Positions 1-9,600 of a stretch of 64,000 nt of DNA are shown in pieces. The DNA comes from Rhodothermales bacterium (lineage in GTDB: Bacteria > Bacteroidota > Rhodothermia > Rhodothermales > JANQRZ01): NCBI GenBank assembly GCA_028284265.1, contig JANQRZ010000006.1:391472-455471 (forward strand), written 5' to 3'. The notes under the pieces are model-generated. The model had not been told where the DNA came from. It worked only from the letters and a program-made list of their open reading frames with translations, and did no database searches. A program made the position numbers and the translations under genes. Within the stretch, counting starts at the first letter, position 1. Every line of letters starts with the position of its first letter.

Positions 1-791
1 TACGCCTTCTCCATGCCGTCGAGCTTGAGGGCGATGACTTTCTCCATCGGGCGGAGTCGGTCATCGGGCGGGCCGTCGTAGAGGAACGGCTGGCGGTTGA
101 TGTCATCGTAGCCTGCATACGGGTTGCGCCCGTAGTCGCGGTTATGCCCTGTGTCGCGGGAGAGCACGACGGCGTCGGGGTAGGCCGCACGGAACTGCTC
201 AAACGAAAGGATCTGCGCCGGGTGTACGGTGAGCTGCGTCCCGAGGAGGTCGCCGACGAGCGCCTCGCCCGTGAGTTGCTGCCAGAGGGTTTCCGTCTCG
301 CGGTCGAACATCACGAGATCCGAGAAGCGCAAGAAGCCCGACACGCCGAATGTCAGCGTCCGCTCGCCGTCCGGAGTCTCGATCCGCCGGTCGAAGGCGA
401 CGGCGCTGTAGCAGAGCGGGCAGAACGTCACCGCCACTGGCAAGCTGCCCGACCCCGTCTCGAACTGGTCGTTGACGATCTCATGCCACGTCAAAATCTG
501 AAGCGGATACGCCCGCGTCTCGCCGCCGAGCGTGAGCGCGACCACCGGCTCTTGCGGTTCCAGCCACGCCGCAGCCTCATCAGGGGAGACAAAGTTCGGA
601 GCGTCGATGGAGGGGATGCCGTCTTTCGGCGGGCCACCCGCCTGCAGTTCGGATAGGTCGATGATGCGCTGGGCGGTGTTGGTCGTGAAGCCGGGGAGGC
701 TACGTTCTTTCATATCGAAGGGGTCATCTTGGGCTGTCGCGCAGGCAGCCACGGAGAGGGCGAGAAGACAGAGAGCGAGGCGAGATAACAT
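1..791 (-). CDS. DUF3179 domain-containing lipoprotein (3' end cut by window edge)
   Basis: The minus-strand frame is open from an ATG at 791 to the window edge, so the C-terminus is missing. The first 17 residues form a signal peptide ending in a lipobox (VAAC), which predicts an outer-membrane or periplasmic lipoprotein. The body carries the hallmarks of DUF3179: a DGIPSID segment, then AYPLQILTWHEIVND, then a VTFCPLCYSAVAFDR stretch with two cysteines and a tyrosine, and FGVSGFLRFSDLVM. The conserved RDTGHNRDYGRNPY motif lies further on. The family has no established biochemical role. No operon partner is visible: the next gene is divergent with a 157-base gap. Confidence 0.88.
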   Translation of the reverse strand, partial: MLSRLALCLLALSVAACATAQDDPFDMKERSLPGFTTNTAQRIIDLSELQAGGPPKDGIPSIDAPNFVSPDEAAAWLEPQEPVVALTLGGETRAYPLQILTWHEIVNDQFETGSGSLPVAVTFCPLCYSAVAFDRRIETPDGERTLTFGVSGFLRFSDLVMFDRETETLWQQLTGEALVGDLLGTQLTVHPAQILSFEQFRAAYPDAVVLSRDTGHNRDYGRNPYAGYDDINRQPFLYDGPPDDRLRPMEKVIALKLDGMEKA

Positions 792-948
792 GGATGCAGT
801 GGGGTTACGGAGTAGATGGTGCATGTATCCATGTCGCCTTACAAAGCTCCGGCGGTGATGAAACGTTACGCTTTCGTGTATCCTCTGCGACCGTGCCGCG
901 TAGGAGCGCTACCTTTGGGTTCTCACCTCTCTGTCAGCGGCTCCTCGT

Positions 949-2139
949 ATGCGCATCCGCACCCTAGAAAATGCGTCCTTTCTCACGCTCGTCGTCCTCG
1001 TCACGCTGGCGTTTCTGGGGTTGCTGCGGGCGTTTCTGGAGCCGGTCTTCTGGGCCGTCGTGCTGGCGATTCTGTTCAACCCGGTCTACAAGGCCTTCCA
1101 CGACCAGCTCGGCGGACGGCGGACCCTGGCGGCGGTGGTGACACTCATCGCTATCGTCCTGCTGGTGATTCTGCCGCTCGTCGGGATCGGGATGGCGGTG
1201 ACGGGCGAGGCGGTGGCAGTGTACGAGCGCGTCGACTCGGGCGAGATCGACGTGGCGGCTCCGGTTGAGGCGTTCGAGCGGTGGCTCCCCATTGCAGGTG
1301 AGCAGTTGGAGCGTTTCAACATCGACTTCGACCGGGTCCGCGAGACGCTTTCTAACACCGCCGTCACGGTGAGCCAGTTCGCCGCGTCGCAGGCGATCTC
1401 GCTCGGCCAGCGAGCGGTGAACGTGCTGATTCTGTTCGTCCTCACACTCTACCTCCTGTTCTTCTTCCTACGCGACGGCGACCGGATCATCGAGGGGCTG
1501 ATTCGCGCCCTCCCGCTCGGCGACCCGCGCGAGCGCAAGCTCTTTGCCCGGTTCGCGCAGGTCTCGCGGGCAACGGTCAAGGGGACGCTCGTCGTCGGGA
1601 TCGTGCAGGGGACGCTGGGCGGACTGATGTTCTGGGTGCTCGGTCTCGGTGCGCCCGTGCTGTGGGGCGTCGTGATGACGATCCTCTCGATGCTCCCGGC
1701 GGTTGGCTCGGCGCTCGTGTGGGGACCGGCGGCGGTCTACCTCATCGCCACGGGGTCCGTCCTGAAGGGCATCATCCTGATCGTCGTCGGGGCGGGGCTG
1801 ATCGGCCTGGTGGACAACGTGCTCCGTCCGCTGCTCGTCGGGCGCGACACACAGTTGCCGGACTATCTGATTCTGTTCTCGACGCTCGGCGGGATCGTCG
1901 TCTTCGGCCTGTCTGGCTTCGTCATCGGCCCGATCATCGCCGGGTTGTTCATCACCGTCTGGGAGATGTTCATTGAGGAGTTCAGCAGCCTAGATGACAA
2001 TGTGGCCACGGCAGCGGACGCCGACCCAGGTCTGCTGGGTGAGGGCGATATCGGGTCAGCCGACGACGAGGCGACGAGAGGGCCTACCCCGATGAGTCCA
2101 GAGGCGGAGGCAGTGCCTGCCGAGGCCGAGCGCGGGTAG
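949..2139 (+). CDS. AI-2E family transporter / PerM-like membrane permease
   Basis: The 396-residue protein has about seven or eight hydrophobic segments, with pairs near residues 12-50 and 60-82, one near 155-175 and a cluster from 205 to 340. This is the layout of the AI-2E/PerM (UPF0118) family. Family signatures are PAVGSALVWGPAAVYL near residue 249, DNVLRPLLVG near 289 and the glycine-rich GLSGFVIGPIIAGL near 320. The last 55 residues are acidic and low in complexity, which is common at the cytoplasmic tail. Members export small molecules or ions; the substrate cannot be told from sequence. It stands alone, with its own promoter presumably in the 157-base gap upstream. Confidence 0.88.
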   Translation: MRIRTLENASFLTLVVLVTLAFLGLLRAFLEPVFWAVVLAILFNPVYKAFHDQLGGRRTLAAVVTLIAIVLLVILPLVGIGMAVTGEAVAVYERVDSGEIDVAAPVEAFERWLPIAGEQLERFNIDFDRVRETLSNTAVTVSQFAASQAISLGQRAVNVLILFVLTLYLLFFFLRDGDRIIEGLIRALPLGDPRERKLFARFAQVSRATVKGTLVVGIVQGTLGGLMFWVLGLGAPVLWGVVMTILSMLPAVGSALVWGPAAVYLIATGSVLKGIILIVVGAGLIGLVDNVLRPLLVGRDTQLPDYLILFSTLGGIVVFGLSGFVIGPIIAGLFITVWEMFIEEFSSLDDNVATAADADPGLLGEGDIGSADDEATRGPTPMSPEAEAVPAEAERG

Positions 2140-2165
2140 AGGCTGCGTTGCAGGACGAGGGGAAG

Positions 2166-2225
2166 TGAGCCAGAAGTGCCCCATCGGAAACGCCATTCGT
2201 CCGGGTCGGGGCTTACACTTTGGTA
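2166..2225 (+). promoter_or_regulatory. Conserved upstream element, copy 1
   Basis: This 60-base block starts 93 bases before the start codon at 2259. It matches, with scattered substitutions, a block starting 91 bases before the paralogue at 13867. Shared blocks are TGAGCCAGAAGTG, GGAAA-GCCATT and GTCCGGG, and the 3' end in both is a TA-rich ACTTT motif (TTACACTTTGG here). The 3' end resembles the TAnnTTTG -7 element of Bacteroidota promoters, but its spacing is one base longer, so the promoter reading is an inference from conservation and position. Confidence 0.55.
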
Positions 2226-2258
2226 GCTAGGGCTCACTCCAATCAACCGTCTGCTACC

Positions 2259-4604
2259 ATGCGTTATCTATTGTTTCTCCCGCTTCTTTTCCTCACACTC
2301 AGCGTCGGCTCTGCTCACGCGCAGGTATGCGAAGGGAATATTGTTCTCTCGACGCAGGCAGAAGTCGATGCGTTCGACTGCGCAGAGATACTGCCAGACA
2401 CACCCGGAACGGGCAGCCTCACAGTCACGGGATCGAATATCACGGACCTTACCCCGCTGTCGGTTCTCGGTTCGACGGCAAATGGTCTGCGCATTCTCAA
2501 TACGAGTGTCACCTCGCTTGAAGGCTTGGATAACCTCACGACGATCAGTAGTGTCGGGAATTACGGTGCACTCACCGTCACGGGGAACGGGGCTCTGCTT
2601 TCGCTGGAAGGATTAGAGGGGTTGACCATCCTTCCAGGCGATGTTGTGATTACTGGCAACGGTGTGCTGACGCATCTCCAAGGCTTGCAGAATGTGACAA
2701 AAGTCGAAGCGTTTGGTATATCTACAGACCTTACCGTAGAAAATAATCCTGCGCTTCTCTCATTCGCCGGACTGGAGAGTCTGACCATCGTTGATGGCGA
2801 TTTAAGTATTACGAACAACGATGCGCTGACGGCGCTGACAGGATTAGAATCTCTCTCAGGAGTTGACGGCTCTCTCACCATCAGCAATAACGCAAATCTT
2901 GTCTCCCTCTCTGGTCTGGAGGGACTTCTTGATGTCGATGACGACTTGTTCATTTCAGACAACGGGGCGCTCACTTCACTGTCTGCCTTGGAAAGTGTTA
3001 GAAATATCAACCGAGGTCTGATCATTGATAACAATGATGCGCTAGTCCACATTGGTGGTTTAGGTGAACTCACTTCCTTTAAGAATGATACATTCAATAA
3101 CCTGCGCATTTTGTCCGTAACCGGCAACGATGCACTTGTATCTCTGGTAGGCCCCGATACACTTTCGTGGGTGGGTGAGTTGACGATTTCGGGGAACCCA
3201 CTTCTTCAATCGCTAGCAGGTCTGGAGAGCTTGACCGAAACGCCCTACATAGTTATTACTAACAATGAGGCCCTTTCCTCTCTCTCTGGTCTAGACGGAC
3301 TTGTTGAAATCAGGGACTTGAGCATATTGAGTAACAATGCCCTAGAATCGCTCTCGGGCTTAGGTAGTCTGGGTTTGATCGGTGGCTTTATGACTGTTAG
3401 AGACAACGATTCCTTGGGTTCGTTGGTAGGCCTAGAAAGCCTATCTGCCATTGGGGAAGACCTCATCATTGAAAACAACGGCTCCTTAGAGTCGCTAGCA
3501 GGCTTGGAATATTTGATAGAGGTTGAGGAGAGTCTACGCATCAGCGAAAATGAGGTGCTGCTGTCTTTGGGGGGCTTGGAAGGCCTCACGTCTGTTGGTG
3601 AGAACTTTCGCATCACGAGGAACTCATCGCTCGGTTCAGTCTCCGCGCTAGACGGTCTCACGTCCGTCGGGCAGACTTTTAGTATCCAGAGGTCTGATGC
3701 TCTGGAGTCATTGGAAGGACTAGAGTCGCTCGTCTCCGTCCGTAATCTTAGGATCAATAACAATGGAGCTCTACGCGACTGTTCGTGCGGGCTTGAAGGG
3801 CTCATCGCGTTCTCGCCCACAGGTTTTCCCGGGGTCGGCAACGATGCCGATATTTCCGGCAACGACACCACGGGCAACTGTACGTCGCCTGAGGCAGTGC
3901 TCGCGACCCCCTGTCCCTCGTCGATAGAGTTCACAGCGGTTGCTACGAGCAGTACCACGGTTCCGGCAGGCGGTTCGGTCTCGTTCGACTACACGATTAC
4001 CAACAACACGGTCAATGAGGCCTCCGGTGCCCTCTGGTTTACAGCAAACCCAAGTGGCCTGAGCGGGCGAATCATCTCAGGGGCACTACCCGCAGTGAAT
4101 ACCACGGCCGGGAGCTACACGCAGAGTGTACCGGGCAATGCACCGCCGGGAGTGTACGCCTATACGCTTAATGTGGGAGCGTTCTCAAGTAACTATGTCT
4201 TGGACTCTGTACCATTCTCGATTGTAGTAACGGGCACAGCGCGAGCAGGCGGCGGCCCGGAGGCATGGACCGTGTCGGACGTGACGCCGTGGACGGTCGT
4301 AGACGAGGCCGTGGTGACCGCGTCGTTCGAAGCGCAGCCGTCGGCGTTCGCACTGGCGGCGACCTATCCCAATCCGTTCGCGTCGAGCACGACGGTCGGC
4401 TTCGCGCTACCCGAGGCGGCGAACGTGCGGGTGACCGTGCTTGACGTGCTCGGGCGTGAGGTGGCGGTGCTGGTCGATGCGCCGATGGAGGCTGGTCAAC
4501 ACACGGCGCAGTTCGAGGCGAAGGGTCTTTCGTCGGGCGTGTACCTCGTGCGGATGACGGCGGGTGCCTTCGCGACAACGCAGCGGGTGACGCTGGCGCG
4601 GTAG
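2259..4604 (+). CDS. T9SS-exported receptor-L-domain-like solenoid protein, 17 repeats
   Basis: The chosen ATG at 2259 begins a clean signal peptide (MRYLLFLPLLFL...AHAQ); an upstream in-frame start would put 13 polar residues before it. The mature 760-residue protein opens with VCEGNIVLSTQAEVDAFDC, a cysteine-bracketed cap, then about 17 repeats of 22-25 residues with the pattern N-x-A-L-x-S-L-x-G-L-E-x-L. The solenoid ends in a CSCGLEGL cap and a second cysteine pair. This repeat matches receptor L domains (EGFR/insulin receptor type) better than classical leucine-rich repeats. An Ig-like module follows at about residues 558-660, then a WTVSDVTPW linker and a T9SS type A sorting domain from about 700 with YPNPF, VLGREVAVL and GVYLVRM. 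Export to the cell surface is expected. The binding partner is unknown. The repeat part is visibly richer in A and T than the tail. Confidence 0.9.
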   Translation: MRYLLFLPLLFLTLSVGSAHAQVCEGNIVLSTQAEVDAFDCAEILPDTPGTGSLTVTGSNITDLTPLSVLGSTANGLRILNTSVTSLEGLDNLTTISSVGNYGALTVTGNGALLSLEGLEGLTILPGDVVITGNGVLTHLQGLQNVTKVEAFGISTDLTVENNPALLSFAGLESLTIVDGDLSITNNDALTALTGLESLSGVDGSLTISNNANLVSLSGLEGLLDVDDDLFISDNGALTSLSALESVRNINRGLIIDNNDALVHIGGLGELTSFKNDTFNNLRILSVTGNDALVSLVGPDTLSWVGELTISGNPLLQSLAGLESLTETPYIVITNNEALSSLSGLDGLVEIRDLSILSNNALESLSGLGSLGLIGGFMTVRDNDSLGSLVGLESLSAIGEDLIIENNGSLESLAGLEYLIEVEESLRISENEVLLSLGGLEGLTSVGENFRITRNSSLGSVSALDGLTSVGQTFSIQRSDALESLEGLESLVSVRNLRINNNGALRDCSCGLEGLIAFSPTGFPGVGNDADISGNDTTGNCTSPEAVLATPCPSSIEFTAVATSSTTVPAGGSVSFDYTITNNTVNEASGALWFTANPSGLSGRIISGALPAVNTTAGSYTQSVPGNAPPGVYAYTLNVGAFSSNYVLDSVPFSIVVTGTARAGGGPEAWTVSDVTPWTVVDEAVVTASFEAQPSAFALAATYPNPFASSTTVGFALPEAANVRVTVLDVLGREVAVLVDAPMEAGQHTAQFEAKGLSSGVYLVRMTAGAFATTQRVTLAR

Positions 4605-4625
4605 GCGTACTCGCTCGTACAGGTC

Positions 4626-4664
4626 AAGCGGTCGGTTGGGGGCAGCCCTAGCCGACCGCTTTTG
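4626..4664 (+). terminator. Rho-independent terminator, family hairpin 1
   Basis: A 10-bp perfect stem AAGCGGTCGG / CCGACCGCTT (4626-4635 with 4652-4661), extendable inside by a GGG/CCC pair, is followed by a short T run. It lies 22 bases after the solenoid gene. Nearly the same hairpin follows four further genes of this cluster. Confidence 0.85.
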
Positions 4665-4886
4665 CATGGGCGAACGCTGTATCCCATTCTGGGGCGGAGA
4701 TAACCTCGGCACCGGAAAAGAGGCTTGGAAGGTGGGTCAGGGGGAAATGGTGTCTTCGCACGGCGACAACCACCCCGCCTTGAACGAGATCGGAAGAATC
4801 CTTGTCACCTCGCCCGGTGGTCGTCGCTCTCGGTGGCCGTTCGGGCATCTTGGGGTGCCTTCTTCTCCACACACTCCTCCTGTACT

Positions 4887-6506
4887 ATGATATTCTCCTC
4901 TACCTCTTTACCTCCGCTCCGGCTGGCGCTCGTTGCGCTGGCGGTGCTCTTCGCGGCAGGCGTGCCGCAGGCCCAGCCTTCCTTCTGCGCGGGCGACGTA
5001 GTCCTTGACTCGCAGGTCGACGTTGATGTGTTCGACTGTACCCACATCGAAGGTCGCCTCTTCATCGGCCTCAGCTACGAGGACTGGACCTCAGACATCA
5101 CCGACCTCTCGCCGCTGGCGGGTCTCACGACGGTTGGCAGCGATCTGCTCATCCTCGGCAACCATGCGCTCGGCTCGCTCGCCGGGCTAGACGACCTCAC
5201 GGCGGTCGGTGGCTACCTCGCAGTTGCCTCGAACCATGCGCTCGGTTCGCTGTCAGGGCTGGAGAACCTCGCCGCTGTGGGCGGTCTCGCGGTGCTCCTC
5301 AACGACGGACTGGTCTCGCTGGACGGGTTGCAGGGCCTCACCGCCGTCTTCGCGCTGCCGTCGGGCGATCTCAGCTTGCCCACCTCACTGGAGGACCTCT
5401 CGCTGACGGACTTGGACGTGGTCACGGCACTCGGTGGTAACGTCGTCATCGCTTTGAACAGCGGGTTGGCCTCGCTGTCGGGGTTGGACAACCTCGCGGC
5501 CGTCAGTGGCTTCCTTGCGATTGCAGACAACGACGCGCTCGGTTCGCTGTCGGACCTAGAGAGCCTCTCTGCTGCGGGAGGCCTCTTCGTGGTGGACAAC
5601 CACGCGCTGGAAAACCTCGTGGGCTTGCAGAACGTGTTCGCCACGGGCTATCTCTCGGTGGTGAACAACGCTTCGCTGGCGCAGTGCTCGTGCGGTCTCT
5701 CGGGCGTCATCGACCAGGAGCTGCCGCGCGCCTTCACGGGGGTCCTCGGCTCGTCGCTCATCGCCTTCAACGCCCCCGACGGGCAGTGCAACACGGTCCC
5801 GCAGGTGCTCGCCGATACGTGCACGCTGCCGCTGAGTGGCGACCTCACGGCGACCGCGACGACGAGCACCACCGTGCCGCCGGGCGGCTCGGTCTCGTTC
5901 GACTACACGATCACCAACACGGCCCGGACCCTCGCTGAGGGCGACCTCTGGTTCACGGCGATGCCGACCGGCCAGAGCGGGATCGTGCGATCGGGCCGGG
6001 TACGGGCGATGACGACGGTGGCAGCGAGCTTCACCCAGCATGTGCCGGGCGCGATTGAGCCGGGCGACTACACGTACACGCTCAAGGTCGGGCGCTTCCC
6101 GGACCTCGTGATTGACACGACCTCCTTCACGATCACCGTGGAAGGCCCGCCGATCCGTGTGCCGATGGAGTACGAAGCGGTGTGGACCGTGTCGGACGCG
6201 ACGCCGTGGGAGGTGGTCCGTTCGGCCTCGGGTGCGGACACTGAACTGGCGGTGCTCGATGTCGCCTACCCGAATCCGTTCGCTCGGTCGACGACCATCG
6301 GTTTCTCGCTGCTCCAAGAGGCGCAGGTCCGCGTGACGGTCTACGATATGCTCGGCCGCACCGTGGCCGTGCTCGCCGACGGCCAACTGGAAGCCGGGCG
6401 GCACACCGCGACGTTCGACGCGGGCAACCTCGCCAGTGGGGTCTACCTCGTACACCTCGCGGCGGGCAACGTCACCGAGACGCGGCGGGTGACGGTGGCG
6501 CGCTAG
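4887..6506 (+). CDS. T9SS-exported receptor-L-domain-like solenoid protein, 7 repeats
   Basis: The ATG at 4887 starts a signal peptide (MIFSSTSLPPLRLALVALAVLFAAG...AQ). The frame extends upstream to 4725 but that part reads as random basic sequence. The 539-residue protein repeats the family plan: FCAGDVVLDSQVDVDVFDC cap, ITDLSPLAGL, about seven repeats of the N-x-A-L-x-S-L-x-G-L type, one of them degenerate (TSLEDLSLTDLDVV), then a CSCGLSGV cap. The shared Ig-like module (GGSVSFDYTITN to FTITVEG) and a WTVSDATPW linker precede a T9SS type A domain with YPNPF, MLGRTVAVL and GVYLVHL. It is GC-rich throughout, unlike the upstream paralogue. Surface display is the likely fate; the ligand is unknown. 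Confidence 0.88.
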   Translation: MIFSSTSLPPLRLALVALAVLFAAGVPQAQPSFCAGDVVLDSQVDVDVFDCTHIEGRLFIGLSYEDWTSDITDLSPLAGLTTVGSDLLILGNHALGSLAGLDDLTAVGGYLAVASNHALGSLSGLENLAAVGGLAVLLNDGLVSLDGLQGLTAVFALPSGDLSLPTSLEDLSLTDLDVVTALGGNVVIALNSGLASLSGLDNLAAVSGFLAIADNDALGSLSDLESLSAAGGLFVVDNHALENLVGLQNVFATGYLSVVNNASLAQCSCGLSGVIDQELPRAFTGVLGSSLIAFNAPDGQCNTVPQVLADTCTLPLSGDLTATATTSTTVPPGGSVSFDYTITNTARTLAEGDLWFTAMPTGQSGIVRSGRVRAMTTVAASFTQHVPGAIEPGDYTYTLKVGRFPDLVIDTTSFTITVEGPPIRVPMEYEAVWTVSDATPWEVVRSASGADTELAVLDVAYPNPFARSTTIGFSLLQEAQVRVTVYDMLGRTVAVLADGQLEAGRHTATFDAGNLASGVYLVHLAAGNVTETRRVTVAR

Positions 6507-6529
6507 GCCCACCGTGCTGTGACACCTTG

Positions 6530-6566
6530 AGCGGTCGGTCGGGGACAGCCCCGGCCGACCGCTTTT
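6530..6566 (+). terminator. Rho-independent terminator, family hairpin 2
   Basis: A stem of 14 bp, GCGGTCGGTCGGGG against CCCCGGCCGACCGC (6531-6544 with 6549-6562, one G-U pair), is closed by a very short loop and followed by TTTT. It is a variant of the hairpin at 4626. Confidence 0.87.
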
Positions 6567-6696
6567 GCGTTGGATGAGAAAAAATCTGCGAGGGAGGTGT
6601 CCACGGATATGGCGGAACGGCGAGGGGTGAAGTAGAGGGCGATGCGTCGCCTTCGATTCTCTCTACTACCCCTACACCTGTAACCCCCTATTCGCC

Positions 6697-9600
6697 ATGA
6701 CTACGTTCCATGACTCGACCCCATTGCTGCATCCGGTTCGCTCCCTGCTTGCCACGCTGACCCGTGCCGGGGTGCTACTGTTGCTCACCGTCACCTTCGC
6801 CCTCGCCGCGCAGGCCCAACTCAGCGGCACCTACACCGTCGGCGGTGCAAGCCCTGACTATGCCACGATCACCGATGCCGTTAACGACCTTAATGCCTTC
6901 GGTATCTCCGGGCCGGTGTTCTTCCAGATCCGCTCCGGCACCTACGATGAGCAGGTCACGATCAACAACTTCCCCCGCTTCGGCAGTCCGACTGATGCCG
7001 TCACGTTCACCCGAATCTCGCCGCTGTTCGCTCGCCCGGTGTGGCAGTTCTCCGGTGCGTCGATCCTCTCCAACTGGGTCGTCAAAATCGACGGCGCGGA
7101 CTACGTCATCCTGCAAGGGATCGAGTTCGAGGCGGTCGATCCGTTCGATGGACGGCTCGTCGTGCTCGAAGACGGGGCCGACCACAACGTCGTCCGCAAC
7201 AGTGTTCTGACGGGCATCACAGCGGCCCCGTCAAGCCGAGGTACCGTGATCTACGGCATCGGCGACCGTAACGAGCACAACACGTTCGAGGGCAATACGA
7301 TCACGCAGGGCTACTACGGGATCGACCTCGAATCTGTCGATTCTAACACCCGCGCCTCCGGCAACACCGTCGTCGACAACGTGATCGGTGCCCAGACGGA
7401 GGGCGGCGTTCGTCTCCGCTATCAACTCGACGCTATCGTGGACGGCAACACCATCAACGACTGGATCGGCACGAGTGCCACCTATACCGCCCTCTTTGCC
7501 GATGGCGGCGGGACTGAGGTCACGAGCAACGATGTGGACGTTCGTACCGGGGCGAAGGGTATTCAGCTTCAGAGCCTCGGCGTGCTCACGCAGCGGTTCA
7601 TCGCCAACAACCTCGTCAACCTGCGAAGCGGTGCGGCCGCTGATGCGGGCATCGTGCTGACCAACGGTCGGGTGGACCTTCAGCACAACACGGTTCGCGT
7701 CGGCTCGGCGACAGCGGGCACGGCGGCGCTCCGGGTTAATAGCGGCTCGCTCTTCGACGTTCACCTCCGCAACAATCTGTTCATCAACGATGGCGGTGGC
7801 TATGCGCTCAAGGACCCCGACGCGAACATCGCTTCGTCCGACTACAACGACCTCTACACGACGGGCAGCGACCTCGCCGACTGGGACGGCACCGACTATG
7901 CGACGTTGGCCGGATACAAGAGTGCGAGTGGTTTGGATGCCCACTCGGTTTCCGAGGCGATTACGTTCGTGGATATCCTCGGCACGCCGGACCTTCGGCT
8001 CGACGGGTCTTCGCTCGACGATCTTGACCTGATCGGCGAAGCGCTGGGCATCACCGACGACATCGACGGCGACGCCCGCGACGAGTACAACCCGAAGATG
8101 GGCGCTGATGAGGGGACCCCGCTCGCACCGCTCGACGACGCCGACACCGCTTCGGGCTTCTACACCGTCGCTGGAACAGCCCCCGACTTCGCCCGGCCCG
8201 AGGTAGCGTTCGATCACCTCAAGGCGCGCGGGATGAAGGGCGCGGTCTCGCTCCGCATCCGCACGGGCGGCTACGTGCTCAACGTCTCGCTCCCCGGGTC
8301 CGTGCGCGTCGGCCCCGCCGCGACGAACCCGGCGGGTGCGCCGCTCCTCGTCCGCGCCGCCAACCCGAGCAACCGCCCACTGCTCCAGTTCGCCTCGACG
8401 GACCCCAACCGGAACTACGTCCTCCGCCTTAACGGGTTCGACTATGTCACGCTCGAAAACCTCGACCTCGAAGCAGGCGGAGCCACGCTTGGGCGGATCG
8501 TCGTGCTAGCCAACGACGTGGGGAATCTAACGCTCGATGGCTGCACACTCACCGGCATCGCGGGTGCCACGACGGATGCAGCGTCCCTCGTCTTCGGCGA
8601 TGGCAAGGACCAGCACCTTACGTTCACCGGCAACACCTTCACGAGCGGCTTTCGCGGCCTCGATCTCTTCGGCCTCGGCACCTCGGACCGCTCGGTCGGG
8701 AATGAGGTCTCGGGCAGCACGTTCAGCGATCAAGCCCGGAATGGGATGCGCCTCCGCAATCAGGCCGACCTGACAGTCATCGACAACTTCGTGGGTGTCG
8801 GCAGCAATAGCGGTACTGACTTTGTCGGGATGGTGGCAGGTGGTCCGAACCTCGCGTTGGAACGCAACCGCATCAACGCCTCGGGTGGCGAGCGCGGGAT
8901 GAACATCGTCGCCGACGGCACGCCCGCCGACCGGCTCCGCATCGTCAACAACGCGGTCCTGCTCACCGGCACCACCGCCGACGCAGGCATCGACCTCAAC
9001 GCGGGCACGTACCTCGACGTGTATCACAACACGGTGCTTGTGGATGCCACCGGCGCGCTCGCCACGCCGACGGCGCTCCGCATCGAGACCGGAGCGGCGG
9101 AAATCGACATCCGCAACAATCTCCTCGTCAACCTCGGCCAAGGACCGGCCTACGTGATCGAGGACGCCGGGGCGATCATCCGCTCGGACTACAACAACCT
9201 CCGCAGCCCCGGTGCCTACGCCGTCTGGGACGGCGTGACCTACGCCTCGCGCGCCGATCTCCGCTCGGCGGTGGCTCCGAATGAGCTGCACTCGAAGGCC
9301 GTCGCCGTCACGTTCGTCAACCCGGCGGGCGATCTCCACCTCGCGGGAGCCTCGGTCGGCGACGACCGGCTGGCAGGCGAGCCGCTCGCGTCGGTCGGGG
9401 TCGACGTGGATGACGAGGCGCGTTCGACGAAAGCCCCCTACATGGGAGCCGACGAAGCCGCGACGCCGCTGACGGTGGACGACTACGTTCTCGCCGCCGT
9501 CAACACCACGCCGCTGACGGTAGCACCGGGCGGGGCGATTGACTTTACCTACGCCGTCACCAACACGACGAACACCGACGTGGCCGGGGACTTCTGGTAC

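Noticed and set aside
5556-6512. Long open frame on the minus strand opposite the seven-repeat solenoid gene
   Set aside because: Arginine- and histidine-rich translation without any family pattern, opposite a GC-rich gene with clear domains; typical antisense shadow.
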